A stretch of DNA of 64,000 bases from Chitinophaga rhizophila (GCF_019492185.1 NZ_JAICCF010000002.1:558001-622000), one strand, 5' to 3'; counted from the stretch's first letter, positions 1 through 9,139 are shown. Notes: generated by a model from the sequence alone, not told the origin. Made by a program: numbers and translations.

Positions 1-1058
1 ATGCGGCTCGCGGTACTTTCATTTATCCCCCTAAACCTTCTATGCGGCTGATCACTGATATATTCGACTATTGCAGCCGGGAAGTACCCAAGTGGAATAC
101 TATCTCTATCTCAGGTTACCATATCAGGGAGGCTGGCGCTGACGCGGTACAGGAACTCGCCTTTACCCTGGCAAACGGGAAAGCATATCTAAAAGCAGCA
201 CTAGACCGTGGGTTAGATATTAACATATTTGCCCGCCGTCTCTCTTTCTTCTTTAATGCGCATAACCATCTTTTTGAAGAAGTAGCCAAATTCCGCGCAG
301 CAAGGCGGATGTGGGCGCATCTGACCAAAGACATGGGCGCTACTGATCCTAAAGCCCAGATGCTGCGGTTTCATACACAAACCGGAGGTAGTACACTTAC
401 TGCCCAGCAGCCACATAATAACATCGTGCGGGTAACCGTACAGACGCTGGCAGCAACATTAGGAGGTACACAATCTCTTCACACCAATGGTTATGACGAA
501 GCGCTCTCACTGCCTACAGAAGAAGCTGCGCGCATCGCTCTCCGTACCCAGCAGATCGTAGGGTATGAAAGTGGTATTGCGGATACGGTGGATCCGCTGG
601 CCGGTTCTTATTATGTGGAAGCACTGACCAATGAAGTAGAAGCCAAAGCCTGGGAACTGATTGAAAAAATAGACGTGATGGGAGGCGCTGTTGCCGCAAT
701 CGAACAAGGATTCATGCAGGATGAGATTGCAAGAAGTGCCTACCGGTATCAGCGGGAGATAGAATCAGGGGAAAAGGTCATTGTAGGAGTCAACAAATTT
801 GCGGTAAAAGAAGGAGCAGCAGGCGAAGTATTCCGCGTTGATGACAGTATCAGGCAGGTACAAACCGAACGGCTACAAGTGCTGCGTGAAAAGCGAGACC
901 AGGCGAAGGTGGCAGGATTGCTACAGCGGTTAGAAACAGCCGCAGGAACCACAGAGAACCTGATGCCGATCGTTGTAGAGGCGGTGGAGCACTACTGTAC
1001 ACTTGGCGAGATCGCAGACGTGCTGCGGAAGGTCTGGGGTGAACATAAAGGCATATAA
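1..1058 (+). CDS. Acyl-CoA mutase large subunit (methylmalonyl-CoA mutase type), 5' truncated
   Basis: The open frame enters from the left edge: frame 3 reads [15 protein letters not shown] before the first in-frame ATG at 42, and this matches the conserved [14 protein letters not shown] block of methylmalonyl-CoA mutases, so the ATG at 42 is internal. The visible 352 codons carry the TIM-barrel part: FHTQTGG (His codon at 372-374, aligning with the active-site His of the family), LTAQQPx[15 protein letters not shown] and VDPLAGSYY. The protein ends [10 protein letters not shown] without a cobalamin-binding DxHxxG domain, as in two-subunit mutases whose B12 subunit is a separate protein. Known role: AdoCbl-dependent carbon-skeleton isomerisation of acyl-CoAs such as methylmalonyl-CoA/succinyl-CoA. 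The exact substrate (methylmalonyl, isobutyryl or another acyl) cannot be settled here. Confidence 0.9.
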   Translation, partial: AARGTFIYPPKPSMRLITDIFDYCSREVPKWNTISISGYHIREAGADAVQELAFTLANGKAYLKAALDRGLDINIFARRLSFFFNAHNHLFEEVAKFRAARRMWAHLTKDMGATDPKAQMLRFHTQTGGSTLTAQQPHNNIVRVTVQTLAATLGGTQSLHTNGYDEALSLPTEEAARIALRTQQIVGYESGIADTVDPLAGSYYVEALTNEVEAKAWELIEKIDVMGGAVAAIEQGFMQDEIARSAYRYQREIESGEKVIVGVNKFAVKEGAAGEVFRVDDSIRQVQTERLQVLREKRDQAKVAGLLQRLETAAGTTENLMPIVVEAVEHYCTLGEIADVLRKVWGEHKGI

Positions 1059-1285
1059 AGTATAGCCACCCAACGGCGGGTATGATATGATGCAGACGCG
1101 GGTACGAAGTAGGAGAAGCAACAAACGCAGATTCATGAGTGCAGGTACATCCGTAACCTTTTACTGCAGATGATTGCTAGCAGTACCTACAATTAATGGC
1201 TCAGAAGAGCCTTCTCCTGCGAGCTATTATACTGTTTTCAGACAGCTATTATTACTACCATCAAAACCAGTGTACACAAGCAGCT

Positions 1286-1327
1286 AATTATCAATGCATT
1301 CTCAATTGTCATCCGTAATTCGTAATT
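1286..1327. repeat. Degenerate heptad tract
   Basis: Read in steps of seven this stretch gives CATTCTC, AATTGTC, ATCCGTA, ATTCGTA, ATTGTAT, a degenerate 7-nt periodicity built on AATT/CGTA. Similar tracts lie at 9189-9223, 29500-29610 and 32059-32143, always between genes. The remainder of the 1059-1345 gap shows nothing else I can name. Confidence 0.45.
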
Positions 1328-1345
1328 GTATTGTATTTTCGGGCC

Positions 1346-2242
1346 ATGTCTTCGATTTATTATAAAGCCTGCCCCTTATGCGGGTCCGGCAATATACACA
1401 AAGTACTTACAGCCAAAGATCATACAGTATCCGGCGAAACATTTGACATTTTCCACTGCGGACATTGCAGTGGACGCTTCACACAGCACGTGCCGGGTAG
1501 TACGGAGATAGGCCGGTACTATCAATCACAGGAATATATTTCGCATTCCGAAACCAAAAAAGGCTTAATCAATCGTTTATATCATAGCGTGCGGAAGATC
1601 ACCATGCGTTCCAAACAGAACTGGGTGAAGGCTGCAACAGGGTTAAAACAGGGTACACTGCTGGATATAGGTTGTGGTACAGGCGCTTTCCTGCACTACA
1701 TGAAACAGATAGGATGGCAGGTGACCGGACTGGAACCTGATGATATTGCAAGAAATAATGCAAAGACTTTATACGGGATAGAACCATTGCCCTCTTCAGA
1801 GCTGTTCTCCCTTGCTCCGCAACAGTATGATGCGATCACTATGTGGCACGTACTGGAACATGTACATGCATTACATGACTATCTGAAACAGATCAGAACA
1901 CTGCTAAAGCCAGAAGGCGCTCTTATCATTGCGGTGCCAAACTATACCTCGCCGGATGCGGAGCATTACAAAGAGTTGTGGGCTGCCTATGACGTACCTC
2001 GACATCTTTATCACTTCTCTCCTTCTTCCATGGAAGAGCTGTTGAAGCAACACAAGATCAGGGTCGTAAGGAAGCACCCGATGGTATTTGACGGCTATTA
2101 TGTAAGTCTGCTCAGCGAAAAGTATAAAACAGGAGGCAATGGCTTATTCAAAGGCTTCTGGAATGGCTTCATCTCCTATAGAAAAGGATTAAAGGATGTC
2201 AACAGATGTAGCTCTGTTGTATATGAATGTAAGGCCGATTAA
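1346..2242 (+). CDS. Class I SAM-dependent methyltransferase with N-terminal zinc ribbon
   Basis: The 298-residue protein opens with two CxxC pairs (Cys9/12 in CPLCG and Cys38/41 in CGHC), a likely zinc ribbon, followed by a Rossmann methyltransferase fold with the SAM-binding LLDIGCGTGAFL motif near residues 103-114, an acidic LEP motif, and WHVLEHV before the ALIIAVPNYTS strand. This order is typical of the Methyltransf_23 group found near polysaccharide or lipid-modification genes. The ATG at 1346 is preferred over an in-frame TTG at 1331, because MSSIYYKACPLCG is a compact start immediately before the ribbon. The substrate is unknown and the neighbours do not help. Confidence 0.85.
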   Translation: MSSIYYKACPLCGSGNIHKVLTAKDHTVSGETFDIFHCGHCSGRFTQHVPGSTEIGRYYQSQEYISHSETKKGLINRLYHSVRKITMRSKQNWVKAATGLKQGTLLDIGCGTGAFLHYMKQIGWQVTGLEPDDIARNNAKTLYGIEPLPSSELFSLAPQQYDAITMWHVLEHVHALHDYLKQIRTLLKPEGALIIAVPNYTSPDAEHYKELWAAYDVPRHLYHFSPSSMEELLKQHKIRVVRKHPMVFDGYYVSLLSEKYKTGGNGLFKGFWNGFISYRKGLKDVNRCSSVVYECKAD

Positions 2243-2348
2243 GTAGCCTGCAACCTTTTAAAGCAAATAAAGCAACTTCCTGGTATATCAGGTAGGCCAG
2301 TGAAGGTTAACATTGCGTCGTTTGCATCCCATGCATCCGACACACATA

Positions 2349-2400
2349 TAGCATTAACAGCGATAGTAGCATCCGTTATTATCGCTGTTTTTTTATGCTA
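2349..2400 (+). terminator. Rho-independent terminator after the methyltransferase
   Basis: A ten-base-pair stem AACAGCGATA / TATCGCTGTT (2356-2365 with 2380-2389) is followed directly by a run of T residues. An outer TAGCAT/ATGCTA pair (2349-2354 with 2395-2400) closes around the whole element. Confidence 0.75.
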
Positions 2401-2408
2401 AATAATCA

Positions 2409-2457
2409 GACGATAGCCTCAACAAGACCCGTGAGTACAATGTTGTGGACTATCGTC
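2409..2457. repeat. Imperfect 16-bp inverted repeat
   Basis: GACGATAG-CCTCAACA (2409-2424) pairs with TGTTGTGG-A-CTATCGTC (2441-2457), with one mismatch and one bulged base, leaving a 16-nt loop. There is no T run on either side, so a plain terminator is unlikely. It sits between a terminator and a decayed peptidase fragment in the 408-nt gap 2243-2650. Confidence 0.55.
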
Positions 2458-2494
2458 ATTTGCTCATGCATCAGCTAATAAGGGATCTTACTAA

Positions 2495-2554
2495 CTAATA
2501 CAAATAGCTGAGTGCAATAATAGCGGTCGCATGTAACATGCCCGGACCACCGTT
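2495..2554 (-). pseudogene. Decayed C-terminal fragment of a HEIGH-type peptidase paralogue
   Basis: Read on the minus strand this region encodes NGGPGMLHATAIIALSYLY and then TAG. The last residues of the intact peptidase next door (2651-3487) are NGGNRTFNAADIVALNYLY followed by TAA. Ten of nineteen residues are identical, including the NGG start and the final YLY-stop, and the DNA is visibly similar over about 45 bases (TAATACA-ATAG-T-AGTGC-A--ATA-CGG). Upstream the frame soon meets stops and there is no HEIGH motif, so this looks like the remnant of a tandem duplication rather than a gene. Confidence 0.7.
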
Positions 2555-2650
2555 ATAATGCTTACGCATGCATATTTGTTTATGGGTTAAAGATTGTGCT
2601 CATGCATCCCGGTATACAAGACATAGTCCATTGCTGCCGGATGCGAAATA

Positions 2651-3487
2651 TTAATACAGATAGTTCAGTGCTACGATATCGGCAGCATTGAAGGTACGGT
2701 TGCCGCCGTTTGAACAAGCCAGCATCCAGGAGTTAGAACTGTTACCAGTTGGCGTACCTGGAATATGTACTGCACCCACACCTGCTGTACCTTCATTTGA
2801 AGTAGCACCGCCGCAGCTGAGAGCACGGTTGAAATAGTCTGTATGACGGAAGCCGATACAGTGACCAATTTCATGCTGAATTACAGAACCAACATACAGT
2901 ACATTCGGATTGGAACCATATGCTGCTGCATTTGTGTTCATGAGAATTGAATTATACGGGTTGCCTGAGCTGGTAGGGAAACCTGCTGAACCCAGTACGA
3001 TACCACCGCCGCTTGGGCCCTGGTTGAAGCCAGAAATAGTAATATTTGCAGTACCACTTGTAACACGTCTGAAAGTGATACGCAGATTAAGTCTGTTGTA
3101 ACGTGCAATTGCAGTATCAGTACCTGTTACAAAAGCAGTACCCAAAGTCGAGGCTACTCTTACGGTAATAGTACGGGGAAGACCTGTCACCAGGTTAGTA
3201 GTGCTATACTGCTCTTCTTTTGGTGTGTGCAGTGCATGGCTGATCTTCTGTGTAGCCAGGTCTTTTTCGCTCAACAGGATATCTCCTTCTACAAGATAAC
3301 CATCATTGAATTTGCGAACGCCTGCAGTGCTGAAGCCTAATGCACTGATTCTGTCTAAAGTAGACTGTGATACGGCTGATTGATCTTCTGTAGTCGTTAC
3401 CGGTGCGCTTTCTTTTTTACAGGAAACGATGAGGGTTCCAGCTCCTGCCAACAGGCAAAAGCAAGCCATTAATGTGTGTTTTCGCAT
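2651..3487 (-). CDS. HEIGH-type zinc metallopeptidase lipoprotein (M57-like)
   Basis: The 278-residue protein starts with a lipoprotein signal whose lipobox ends at Cys23 (LIVSC followed by KKE), so it should be lipid-anchored in the envelope. Residues 205-219 read HEIGHCIGFRHTDYF: the zincin HExxH with a third histidine, as in the dual-action HEIGH metallopeptidases (M57-like). The middle part has an RITFRRVTSGTANITI strand region and a Gly/Ser-rich segment typical of matrixin-like folds, and SWMLAC follows as a possible Met-turn region. It stands alone, with its promoter presumably in the long gap 3488-4147. The natural substrate is unknown. A decayed copy of its C-terminus lies just beyond its stop codon. 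Confidence 0.85.
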   Translation of the reverse strand: MRKHTLMACFCLLAGAGTLIVSCKKESAPVTTTEDQSAVSQSTLDRISALGFSTAGVRKFNDGYLVEGDILLSEKDLATQKISHALHTPKEEQYSTTNLVTGLPRTITVRVASTLGTAFVTGTDTAIARYNRLNLRITFRRVTSGTANITISGFNQGPSGGGIVLGSAGFPTSSGNPYNSILMNTNAAAYGSNPNVLYVGSVIQHEIGHCIGFRHTDYFNRALSCGGATSNEGTAGVGAVHIPGTPTGNSSNSWMLACSNGGNRTFNAADIVALNYLY

Positions 3488-3526
3488 ACATTTAAGATTT
3501 TGGGTTCTGATAAAAATGTAGATATT

Positions 3527-3550
3527 ATTAGCTGATTAGCTGATCAGCTG
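3527..3550. repeat. Three tandem octamers upstream of the HEIGH peptidase
   Basis: ATTAGCTG, ATTAGCTG and ATCAGCTG follow one another exactly, starting 40 nt upstream of the peptidase start codon (minus strand), i.e. in its likely leader or promoter. AGCT is self-complementary, so each unit could also fold or bind a dimer. Confidence 0.6.
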
Positions 3551-4147
3551 ATGACAGATGTTGTGGTCATGGCATTAATGCTCCTCTCATGCAGGAATAT
3601 GAGTCCACCGCCTGCGCTAACGCAGTCAGTTGTAATCGCAACACAGCTCATTCCCCCCGCAGGCCGAAGGTGAATGCCAATAGGTATTCCTGTGGAATAT
3701 TAAACATTGTTCATCAGTAGATATAGCTAATCCTGACAGATAATTACTTAACTCATGCTTTCATTTTTTCACTGCAAGACATGCGGATGACGGCGCTTTA
3801 CCGCGTCTTTGCTTGTTTTGGATTCTAATAATTGATTCTGGTTAACTCCGGTTGTTCCGGTAGTAGATTTTCTGTTGACTTAGTGCTCGTTGTTTAGATT
3901 TCAGTTGCTCGACATTCAATATTACGACATTCTCTGATACTCAGAAAATAAATGTGCACGCTGAAAAAAAGAACAGGGATTTACGAAGAGAAAAGACCCA
4001 TAAATATGCAGAGGGGTATCAGGAATGGGCATCAGGATGCATGACTCTATGAAAGTGTCTATCCCCCAACTGAAGGCAAGCTAATGAGAATAGTTCCAGT
4101 GAACGCTGTAATGGTGAAACACCACCCGGACTTCGCATGCCCTATAA
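3551..4147. other. Long non-coding gap
   Basis: No frame here reads like a protein. Small inverted repeats are present: CTGCG-CTAA-CGCAG near 3608-3622 and TATTCC-TGT-GGAATA at 3685-3699. I found no clear CAAAnnTA box (a reverse-complement -7 element) near the peptidase, so its promoter remains unplaced. Confidence 0.4.
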
Positions 4148-4180
4148 AAGAAAAGAGCGTACAGATACTGTACGCTCTTT
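4148..4180 (-). terminator. Terminator of lpdA
   Basis: A perfect 13-bp stem, AAAGAGCGTACAG (4152-4164) with CTGTACGCTCTTT (4168-4180), encloses a 3-nt loop. On the minus strand it is followed by TCTTTTAT, 22 nt past the lpdA stop codon. Confidence 0.9.
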
Positions 4181-4202
4181 CCACTATAAAGTCTTATTGT
4201 TA

Positions 4203-5609
4203 TTACAGGTGAATTGCTTCGCCGTAAGCCACTTCTATAGCGTCTTTTACAGATTCGCTCATAGTCGGGTGCGGGTGGATAGAATCCAGCACTTCCTGGT
4301 AAGTGGTTTCCAGTTTACGGGCAGTCACTGTCTGTGCAATAACCTCAGTTACATTAGCACCGATCATGTGAGTACCTAACCATTCGCCGTATTTAGCGTC
4401 AAAGATCACTTTTACGAAACCTTCTGTTGCACCAGCAGCTGTTGCCTTACCAGATGCAGAGAATGGGAATTTACCCACTTTAACTTCGTAACCAGCTTCT
4501 TTCGCAGCTTTCTCAGTATAACCTACAGAAGCGATTTCAGGTGCACAATAAGTACAGCCTGGAATGTTCATGTAGTCAATTGGCTCAGGTTTGTGAGCGT
4601 ATTTCTTCTCACCATAAGCGATAGCTTCCACGCAGATAATACCTTCTTTAGAAGCTACGTGTGCGAGTGCCTGACCAGGAACCATGTCACCGATAGCGTA
4701 AACGCCACCAACATTGGTCTGATAGTATTTATCTACCAGTACTCTGCCTTTGTCAGTTTTGATACCCAGCGCCTCAAGGCCCAGATTTTCGATATTTGCA
4801 GCGATACCAACAGCGCTCAGTACAACATCTGCTTCCAGGAATGTCTCACCATTCGCAGTCTTGATTCTAGCTTTCACGCCTTCTCCGTTTGCTTCAACAG
4901 CTTCAACAGATGCATTGGTCATGATATCGATACCTTTCTTCTTGTAGATCTTCTCCAGTTCTTTAGAGATATCCTCATCTTCTACCGGAACGATACGCGG
5001 CATGAACTCGACGATAGTTACCTTGGTACCCATGGTAGCATAGAAGTATGCAAACTCAACACCAATCGCACCGGAACCTACAACGATCATAGATTTAGGC
5101 TGTTTTGGCAGTACCATTGCTTCACGGTAACCAATTACCTTCTTGCCATCAATCTTCAGGTTTGGCAATTCGCGTGCACGAGCACCGGTAGCCAGGATAA
5201 TGTATTTTGCGTCATGAACAGCAGATTTACCATCCTTATCAGTTACTTCAACCTGATTTTTGGATTTCAGCTTACCTGTACCTACCAGCACTTCAATCTT
5301 GTTCTTCTTCATCAGGAACTGAACGCCCTTGCTCATCTTGTCAGCCACACCACGGCTACGCTTAATTACGGCATCAAAGTCAGCGGTACTTTCGCCTGCG
5401 TTAATTCCATAATTTTTGGCGTGCTGTATATATTCCATTACCTGTGCGGACTTCAATAATGCTTTCGTGGGAATACAGCCCCAGTTCAAACAAATACCGC
5501 CCAGGCTCTCTCTTTCAACTATTGCCGTCTTAAATCCCAGCTGAGAAGCACGGATAGCAGCCACATATCCACCAGGGCCACTACCAATTACGATTACGTC
5601 GTATGCCAT
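4203..5609 (-). CDS. lpdA: Dihydrolipoyl dehydrogenase (E3)
   Basis: The 468-residue flavoprotein reoxidises dihydrolipoamide on 2-oxoacid dehydrogenase complexes or the glycine cleavage system, passing electrons to NAD. Visible motifs are the N-terminal FAD site GSGPGGYVAAIRA, the redox-active disulfide in GGICLNWGCIPTK (around residues 38-47), the NAD site VVGSGAIGVEF, the second FAD motif VYAIGDM and the C-terminal active-site base HPHPTMSE (around residue 448). The frame stays open upstream, but MAYDVIVIGSG at 5609 is the natural start; the extension up to 5732 would run through a terminator and into lolA. It stands alone between terminators, so it is probably a housekeeping E3 shared by several complexes. 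Confidence 0.97.
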   Translation of the reverse strand: MAYDVIVIGSGPGGYVAAIRASQLGFKTAIVERESLGGICLNWGCIPTKALLKSAQVMEYIQHAKNYGINAGESTADFDAVIKRSRGVADKMSKGVQFLMKKNKIEVLVGTGKLKSKNQVEVTDKDGKSAVHDAKYIILATGARARELPNLKIDGKKVIGYREAMVLPKQPKSMIVVGSGAIGVEFAYFYATMGTKVTIVEFMPRIVPVEDEDISKELEKIYKKKGIDIMTNASVEAVEANGEGVKARIKTANGETFLEADVVLSAVGIAANIENLGLEALGIKTDKGRVLVDKYYQTNVGGVYAIGDMVPGQALAHVASKEGIICVEAIAYGEKKYAHKPEPIDYMNIPGCTYCAPEIASVGYTEKAAKEAGYEVKVGKFPFSASGKATAAGATEGFVKVIFDAKYGEWLGTHMIGANVTEVIAQTVTARKLETTYQEVLDSIHPHPTMSESVKDAIEVAYGEAIHL

Positions 5610-5635
5610 ATTGCTTAATTTTAATTTAAACTTGC

Positions 5636-5643
5636 CAAAGGTA
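5636..5643 (-). promoter_or_regulatory. -7 box of the lpdA promoter
   Basis: On the minus strand the sequence reads TACCTTTG, a perfect Bacteroidota TAnnTTTG box, 26 nt before the lpdA ATG and just downstream of the lolA terminator. I see no good -33 TTTG at the usual spacing. Confidence 0.6.
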
Positions 5644-5656
5644 ATAATAAAATAGA

Positions 5657-5686
5657 AAAAGCCCGGCCAAAAATAGCCAGGCTTTT
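5657..5686 (-). terminator. Terminator of lolA
   Basis: On the minus strand AAAAGCCTGGC pairs with GCCGGGCTTTT, an 11-bp stem with one U-G wobble, and a T-rich tail follows. The wobble pairs only in the minus-strand RNA, which supports this direction. Confidence 0.85.
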
Positions 5687-5718
5687 CTTGTCTTCGATTG
5701 TGAAGACCCATCAATATT

Positions 5719-6396
5719 TTAGCGAAGGTCAACTACCTCTACTCCAGGGTATTTTTTAGGATCGAAGCTAAATGTAGCATCGGTCACTGCACCGTTTGGT
5801 GTAAAGTTCGTGATCTCGTACGTATAATGATTACCATTCTTCTCATAAACCTTCATCCTGGCAATGTTCTGTCCTTTTTTATCGATAGACACAATTACCT
5901 TAAATACGTTCTTCGACTTATCTGTAGGCGTCATTTCAATGTTCTGCAGCACCTTACCCTTCTCCGTCGTCTCTCCATCCAAGCGGTACAGATAGTCTTT
6001 ATCATAGAAATTAGTGAACAGCTTTGCCGGAGACAAAGACGTGCTATTAGGGTCTACATTGTTGATTGTTACCTCATTAGCATCCTTTGTATATGTCCAG
6101 GTGGTCTTATTGTCGCTGATCAGCTCCTGACCATCCAGATTTACCTTATATTTAGCTCCTTTCAGATATACTGTACCTTTCTTTGAGTCAGTTACGCTAT
6201 TATTGGCACCTTCCACTTTCAATACGAAGTTGGCTACCACTGACTTCAACTGGGAAAATTTCTTGCTAACACCATCCAGTATAGCTTTTGCCTTAGGATC
6301 GTTCTTTCCCAGGCTGCCTACAGGCGTCCTGGATTGAGCCATGCCATTCATTACTACTCCGCCCGTCAACATGGCCAATAATAAAAGTCTCTTCAT
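5719..6396 (-). CDS. lolA: LolA-like outer-membrane lipoprotein carrier
   Basis: This 225-residue protein has a Sec signal peptide ending near MAQSR (about residue 21), followed by a LolA-type fold: KAKAILDGVSKKFSQLKSVVANF at the start, then repeated beta strands (GTVYLKGAKYKVNLDGQELISD, TTWTYTKDANEVTIN). In the family it is a periplasmic chaperone that takes lipoproteins from the LolCDE transporter to the outer membrane. It lies 95 nt downstream of ftsK on the same strand, a common Bacteroidota arrangement, so the two may be co-transcribed. Its own terminator separates it from lpdA. A related use of the fold in carrying other lipids cannot be excluded. Confidence 0.88.
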   Translation of the reverse strand: MKRLLLLAMLTGGVVMNGMAQSRTPVGSLGKNDPKAKAILDGVSKKFSQLKSVVANFVLKVEGANNSVTDSKKGTVYLKGAKYKVNLDGQELISDNKTTWTYTKDANEVTINNVDPNSTSLSPAKLFTNFYDKDYLYRLDGETTEKGKVLQNIEMTPTDKSKNVFKVIVSIDKKGQNIARMKVYEKNGNHYTYEITNFTPNGAVTDATFSFDPKKYPGVEVVDLR

Positions 6397-6491
6397 TTTT
6401 CGTAAATTTTGTTTCTTGCTGTTAGTTAGTTTGACAAATGTTGTGCCGATAGGTTTATTCTCTAGTTAAAATAAGGTCAAAAATACGACTA

Positions 6492-9125
6492 TCAGCCGAG
6501 ATCGTTGAGGATCTCTTCCAGATCTGCTTCTGTCTTAACATTCACCTCCCTTGCCTTGCTACCCAGATTCGGCCCAACTATACCTGCCGCTTCCAGCTGA
6601 TCCATCAACCGGCCGGCCCGGTTATAACCCAGCTTCATACGCCGTTGCAACAGTGAAGTAGACCCCTGCTGATTCTGCACGATCACCCGTGCTGCCTCTT
6701 CAAAAAGCGGATCTCTGTCCTGCAGACTGATCTCTTTACCATCCATCTCCTTATCATCCACATATTCAGGCAACAGGTAGGCTTCCGGATAAGAACGCTG
6801 TTCTCCGATAAATTCTGCCACCTTTTCCACCTCCGGCGTATCGACAAACGCACACTGCAGACGTACCAGCTCTCCATTGATAGAGATCAGCATGTCCCCC
6901 TGACCAATCAGCTGCTCTGCACCACCTGTATCCAGGATAGTACGGGAGTCGATCTTGGAAGACACTTTAAACGCGATACGGGCCGGGAAGTTGGCCTTGA
7001 TTGTACCGGTAATGATATTTACAGACGGACGCTGCGTAGCAATGATCAGGTGGATACCCACCGCACGGGCCAGCTGTGCCAGACGGGCAATAGGCATCTC
7101 TACTTCCTTACCTGCTGTCATAATCAGATCGGCAAACTCATCGACCACCAATACTACAAATGGCAGATAACGATGTCCGCGCTGCGGATTCAGCCTACGC
7201 TGTACAAACTTGTTGTTATATTCCTTGATATTACGGGTTCCGGCTTCTTTTAACAGATCATAACGGAGGTCCATCTCGATACAAAGCGCATTCAGGGTAT
7301 GAATCACCTTCTTGGTGTCGGTGATGATGGCGTCCTCCTCTCCCGGCAGTTTCGCCAGGAAGTGCTTTTCAATCAGTTTATATAGGGAAAGCTCCACTTT
7401 CTTGGGATCCACCAGTACAAACTTCAGCTGTGAAGGATGCTTCTTATACAGCAGTGATACAAGCAATGTATTGATACCCACTGATTTACCCTGGCCTGTC
7501 GCACCTGCCATGAGCAAGTGAGGCATTTTAGCCAGATCAGCTATAAAGTTTTCATTATCAATCTTTTTACCTATCGCTATCGGCAGCTCCATTGTACTTT
7601 GCTGGTATTTCTCAGATGCCAGCAGGTTCCTGAGCGATACTGTACTTTTCTTCACATTAGGCACCTCAATACCGATAGTTCCCTTACCAGGGATCGGCGC
7701 AATGATACGGATACCCAATGCTGAAAGACTGAGCGCAATATCATCCTCAAGGTTTTTGATCCGGGAGATACGCACGCCGGCAGCGGGAACGATCTCATAC
7801 AATGTCACTGTCGGCCCTACGGTTGCACTGATCTTCTGGATAGCGATATCGTAGTTCTTAAGGGTATTGATAATCTGATCTTTGTTCCTGTCCAGCTCTC
7901 CTGCATCCTGTACAATCTTTTCGGTACTGTGGTTATCCAGGAGTTCCAGGGACGGATATTTATAGTCGCGGAGGTCTAATGTAGGCTCATAAGGGTCAAG
8001 TTGCACCGGTTGTCTGACAGGCTGATCTTCTACCTCGTCCTGATCATCTTCTACTGAAGGTTTGATCTCCCAGGCTACGTCTTCCGTAGCAGGTTTCTTC
8101 TGTTTACGGGCAGCCGTCTGGTCAACAGTTTCTTCTATGTACAACAGTGGTCCCGGATCTTCATCTACCTCCTCGTCTACGTCCTCATCTACCGGCTGCT
8201 GGGGTATGTGCGTAGGTGCAGGCGGTATCAGGGTAATAGATGCGTCTTCCCTTTCAATCAGCTGCATTTCCGGCAGTTCGTCGTCTTCAGCTGGCGGAGG
8301 TATCACGGCAACCGCCGCCTCTTTCAGCTTATTCGTCTGCGCAGCCACCTGTTTTTCCTTCGCAGCATTGGTACCAGTAGCTGCAGTAGTAGCCTGGGGC
8401 GTTACGGCGATAGTGGCTGTTTGCGGTACTGCCTGGGCAACCGCCGGCGCTACGGCAGGTTTAGGCTTAGGTTTGAACTGTTGCTCTACCCATTTGAAAT
8501 CGATATTGTATTTCCAGATCAGCCAGGAAAGTCCAGCTACCATTAACAACAGCACGGTTCCCGCGCGGCCGAGGAAGCCGATCATCCAATGATTCACCGC
8601 GTCACCCAGCGCTCCTCCCCAGGGAAAGTCTGAGAACATCGACACAAATGCGGCCGCGGCACTGATGAACAACAATCCAAACAGAATATACTTGATGTTT
8701 CGCCACACACGGAATACCCTGCGCCCGACAATGAAGTTGACGCCCAGAATAAAGAACAGGTAGCAAAACAAATATGACGCAATGCCAAAACCTTTATAGA
8801 AGAACCAATGAGATACAAAAGCCCCCAGTCTTCCAAGAAGGTTTTCCACCCTCACGCTATCAAAGTCCATCAGCAAAATGCTGGCAGAATAGCGGAATAC
8901 TTTATCCTGGTCTTCTTCCCAGGTAAAGAGGTATGATGTGAATGCAATAAAACAGTAGAGTGCCAACAACAGGCATATTACCCCCAGGACTTTATGGGTT
9001 CTTTCGTCCTTCACAAGTTCCTTTACTTTTACCTCTGCTTCTTTATCTTGCTTTAGTACGTTGGGGTCATTGCCACGCGCCTTTTTACTCTCCGGTTTCT
9101 CTGATTTCAATTTATTTTTAGACAT
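6492..9125 (-). CDS. ftsK: DNA translocase FtsK/SpoIIIE
   Basis: The 877-residue membrane-anchored ATPase pumps chromosomal DNA at the division septum and assists dimer resolution. Residues about 45-210 contain four to five hydrophobic segments. Residues about 215-390 form a Pro/Ala/Gln/Glu-rich linker with acidic runs. The motor has Walker A GATGQGKSVG (about residues 536-545), Walker B VLVVDEFADLI and IIATQRPSVNIITG. The C-terminal gamma winged helix reads SLLQRRMKLGYNRAGRLMDQLE, the part that reads polarity sequences in the family. The length is usual. The MSKNKLKS start follows closely on a possible -7 box at 9140-9147. Confidence 0.97.
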   Translation of the reverse strand: MSKNKLKSEKPESKKARGNDPNVLKQDKEAEVKVKELVKDERTHKVLGVICLLLALYCFIAFTSYLFTWEEDQDKVFRYSASILLMDFDSVRVENLLGRLGAFVSHWFFYKGFGIASYLFCYLFFILGVNFIVGRRVFRVWRNIKYILFGLLFISAAAAFVSMFSDFPWGGALGDAVNHWMIGFLGRAGTVLLLMVAGLSWLIWKYNIDFKWVEQQFKPKPKPAVAPAVAQAVPQTATIAVTPQATTAATGTNAAKEKQVAAQTNKLKEAAVAVIPPPAEDDELPEMQLIEREDASITLIPPAPTHIPQQPVDEDVDEEVDEDPGPLLYIEETVDQTAARKQKKPATEDVAWEIKPSVEDDQDEVEDQPVRQPVQLDPYEPTLDLRDYKYPSLELLDNHSTEKIVQDAGELDRNKDQIINTLKNYDIAIQKISATVGPTVTLYEIVPAAGVRISRIKNLEDDIALSLSALGIRIIAPIPGKGTIGIEVPNVKKSTVSLRNLLASEKYQQSTMELPIAIGKKIDNENFIADLAKMPHLLMAGATGQGKSVGINTLLVSLLYKKHPSQLKFVLVDPKKVELSLYKLIEKHFLAKLPGEEDAIITDTKKVIHTLNALCIEMDLRYDLLKEAGTRNIKEYNNKFVQRRLNPQRGHRYLPFVVLVVDEFADLIMTAGKEVEMPIARLAQLARAVGIHLIIATQRPSVNIITGTIKANFPARIAFKVSSKIDSRTILDTGGAEQLIGQGDMLISINGELVRLQCAFVDTPEVEKVAEFIGEQRSYPEAYLLPEYVDDKEMDGKEISLQDRDPLFEEAARVIVQNQQGSTSLLQRRMKLGYNRAGRLMDQLEAAGIVGPNLGSKAREVNVKTEADLEEILNDLG

Positions 9126-9139
9126 ATGATATAGCCGGC

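Noticed and set aside
4593..5459. Plus-strand 288-codon open frame
   Set aside because: It lies entirely opposite lpdA, which has all enzyme motifs; the frame is a by-product of the minus-strand codon bias.
8062..8592. Plus-strand 176-codon frame rich in Ser/Ala/Val
   Set aside because: It is the antisense of the Pro/Ala linker and membrane part of ftsK; no start context or motif.
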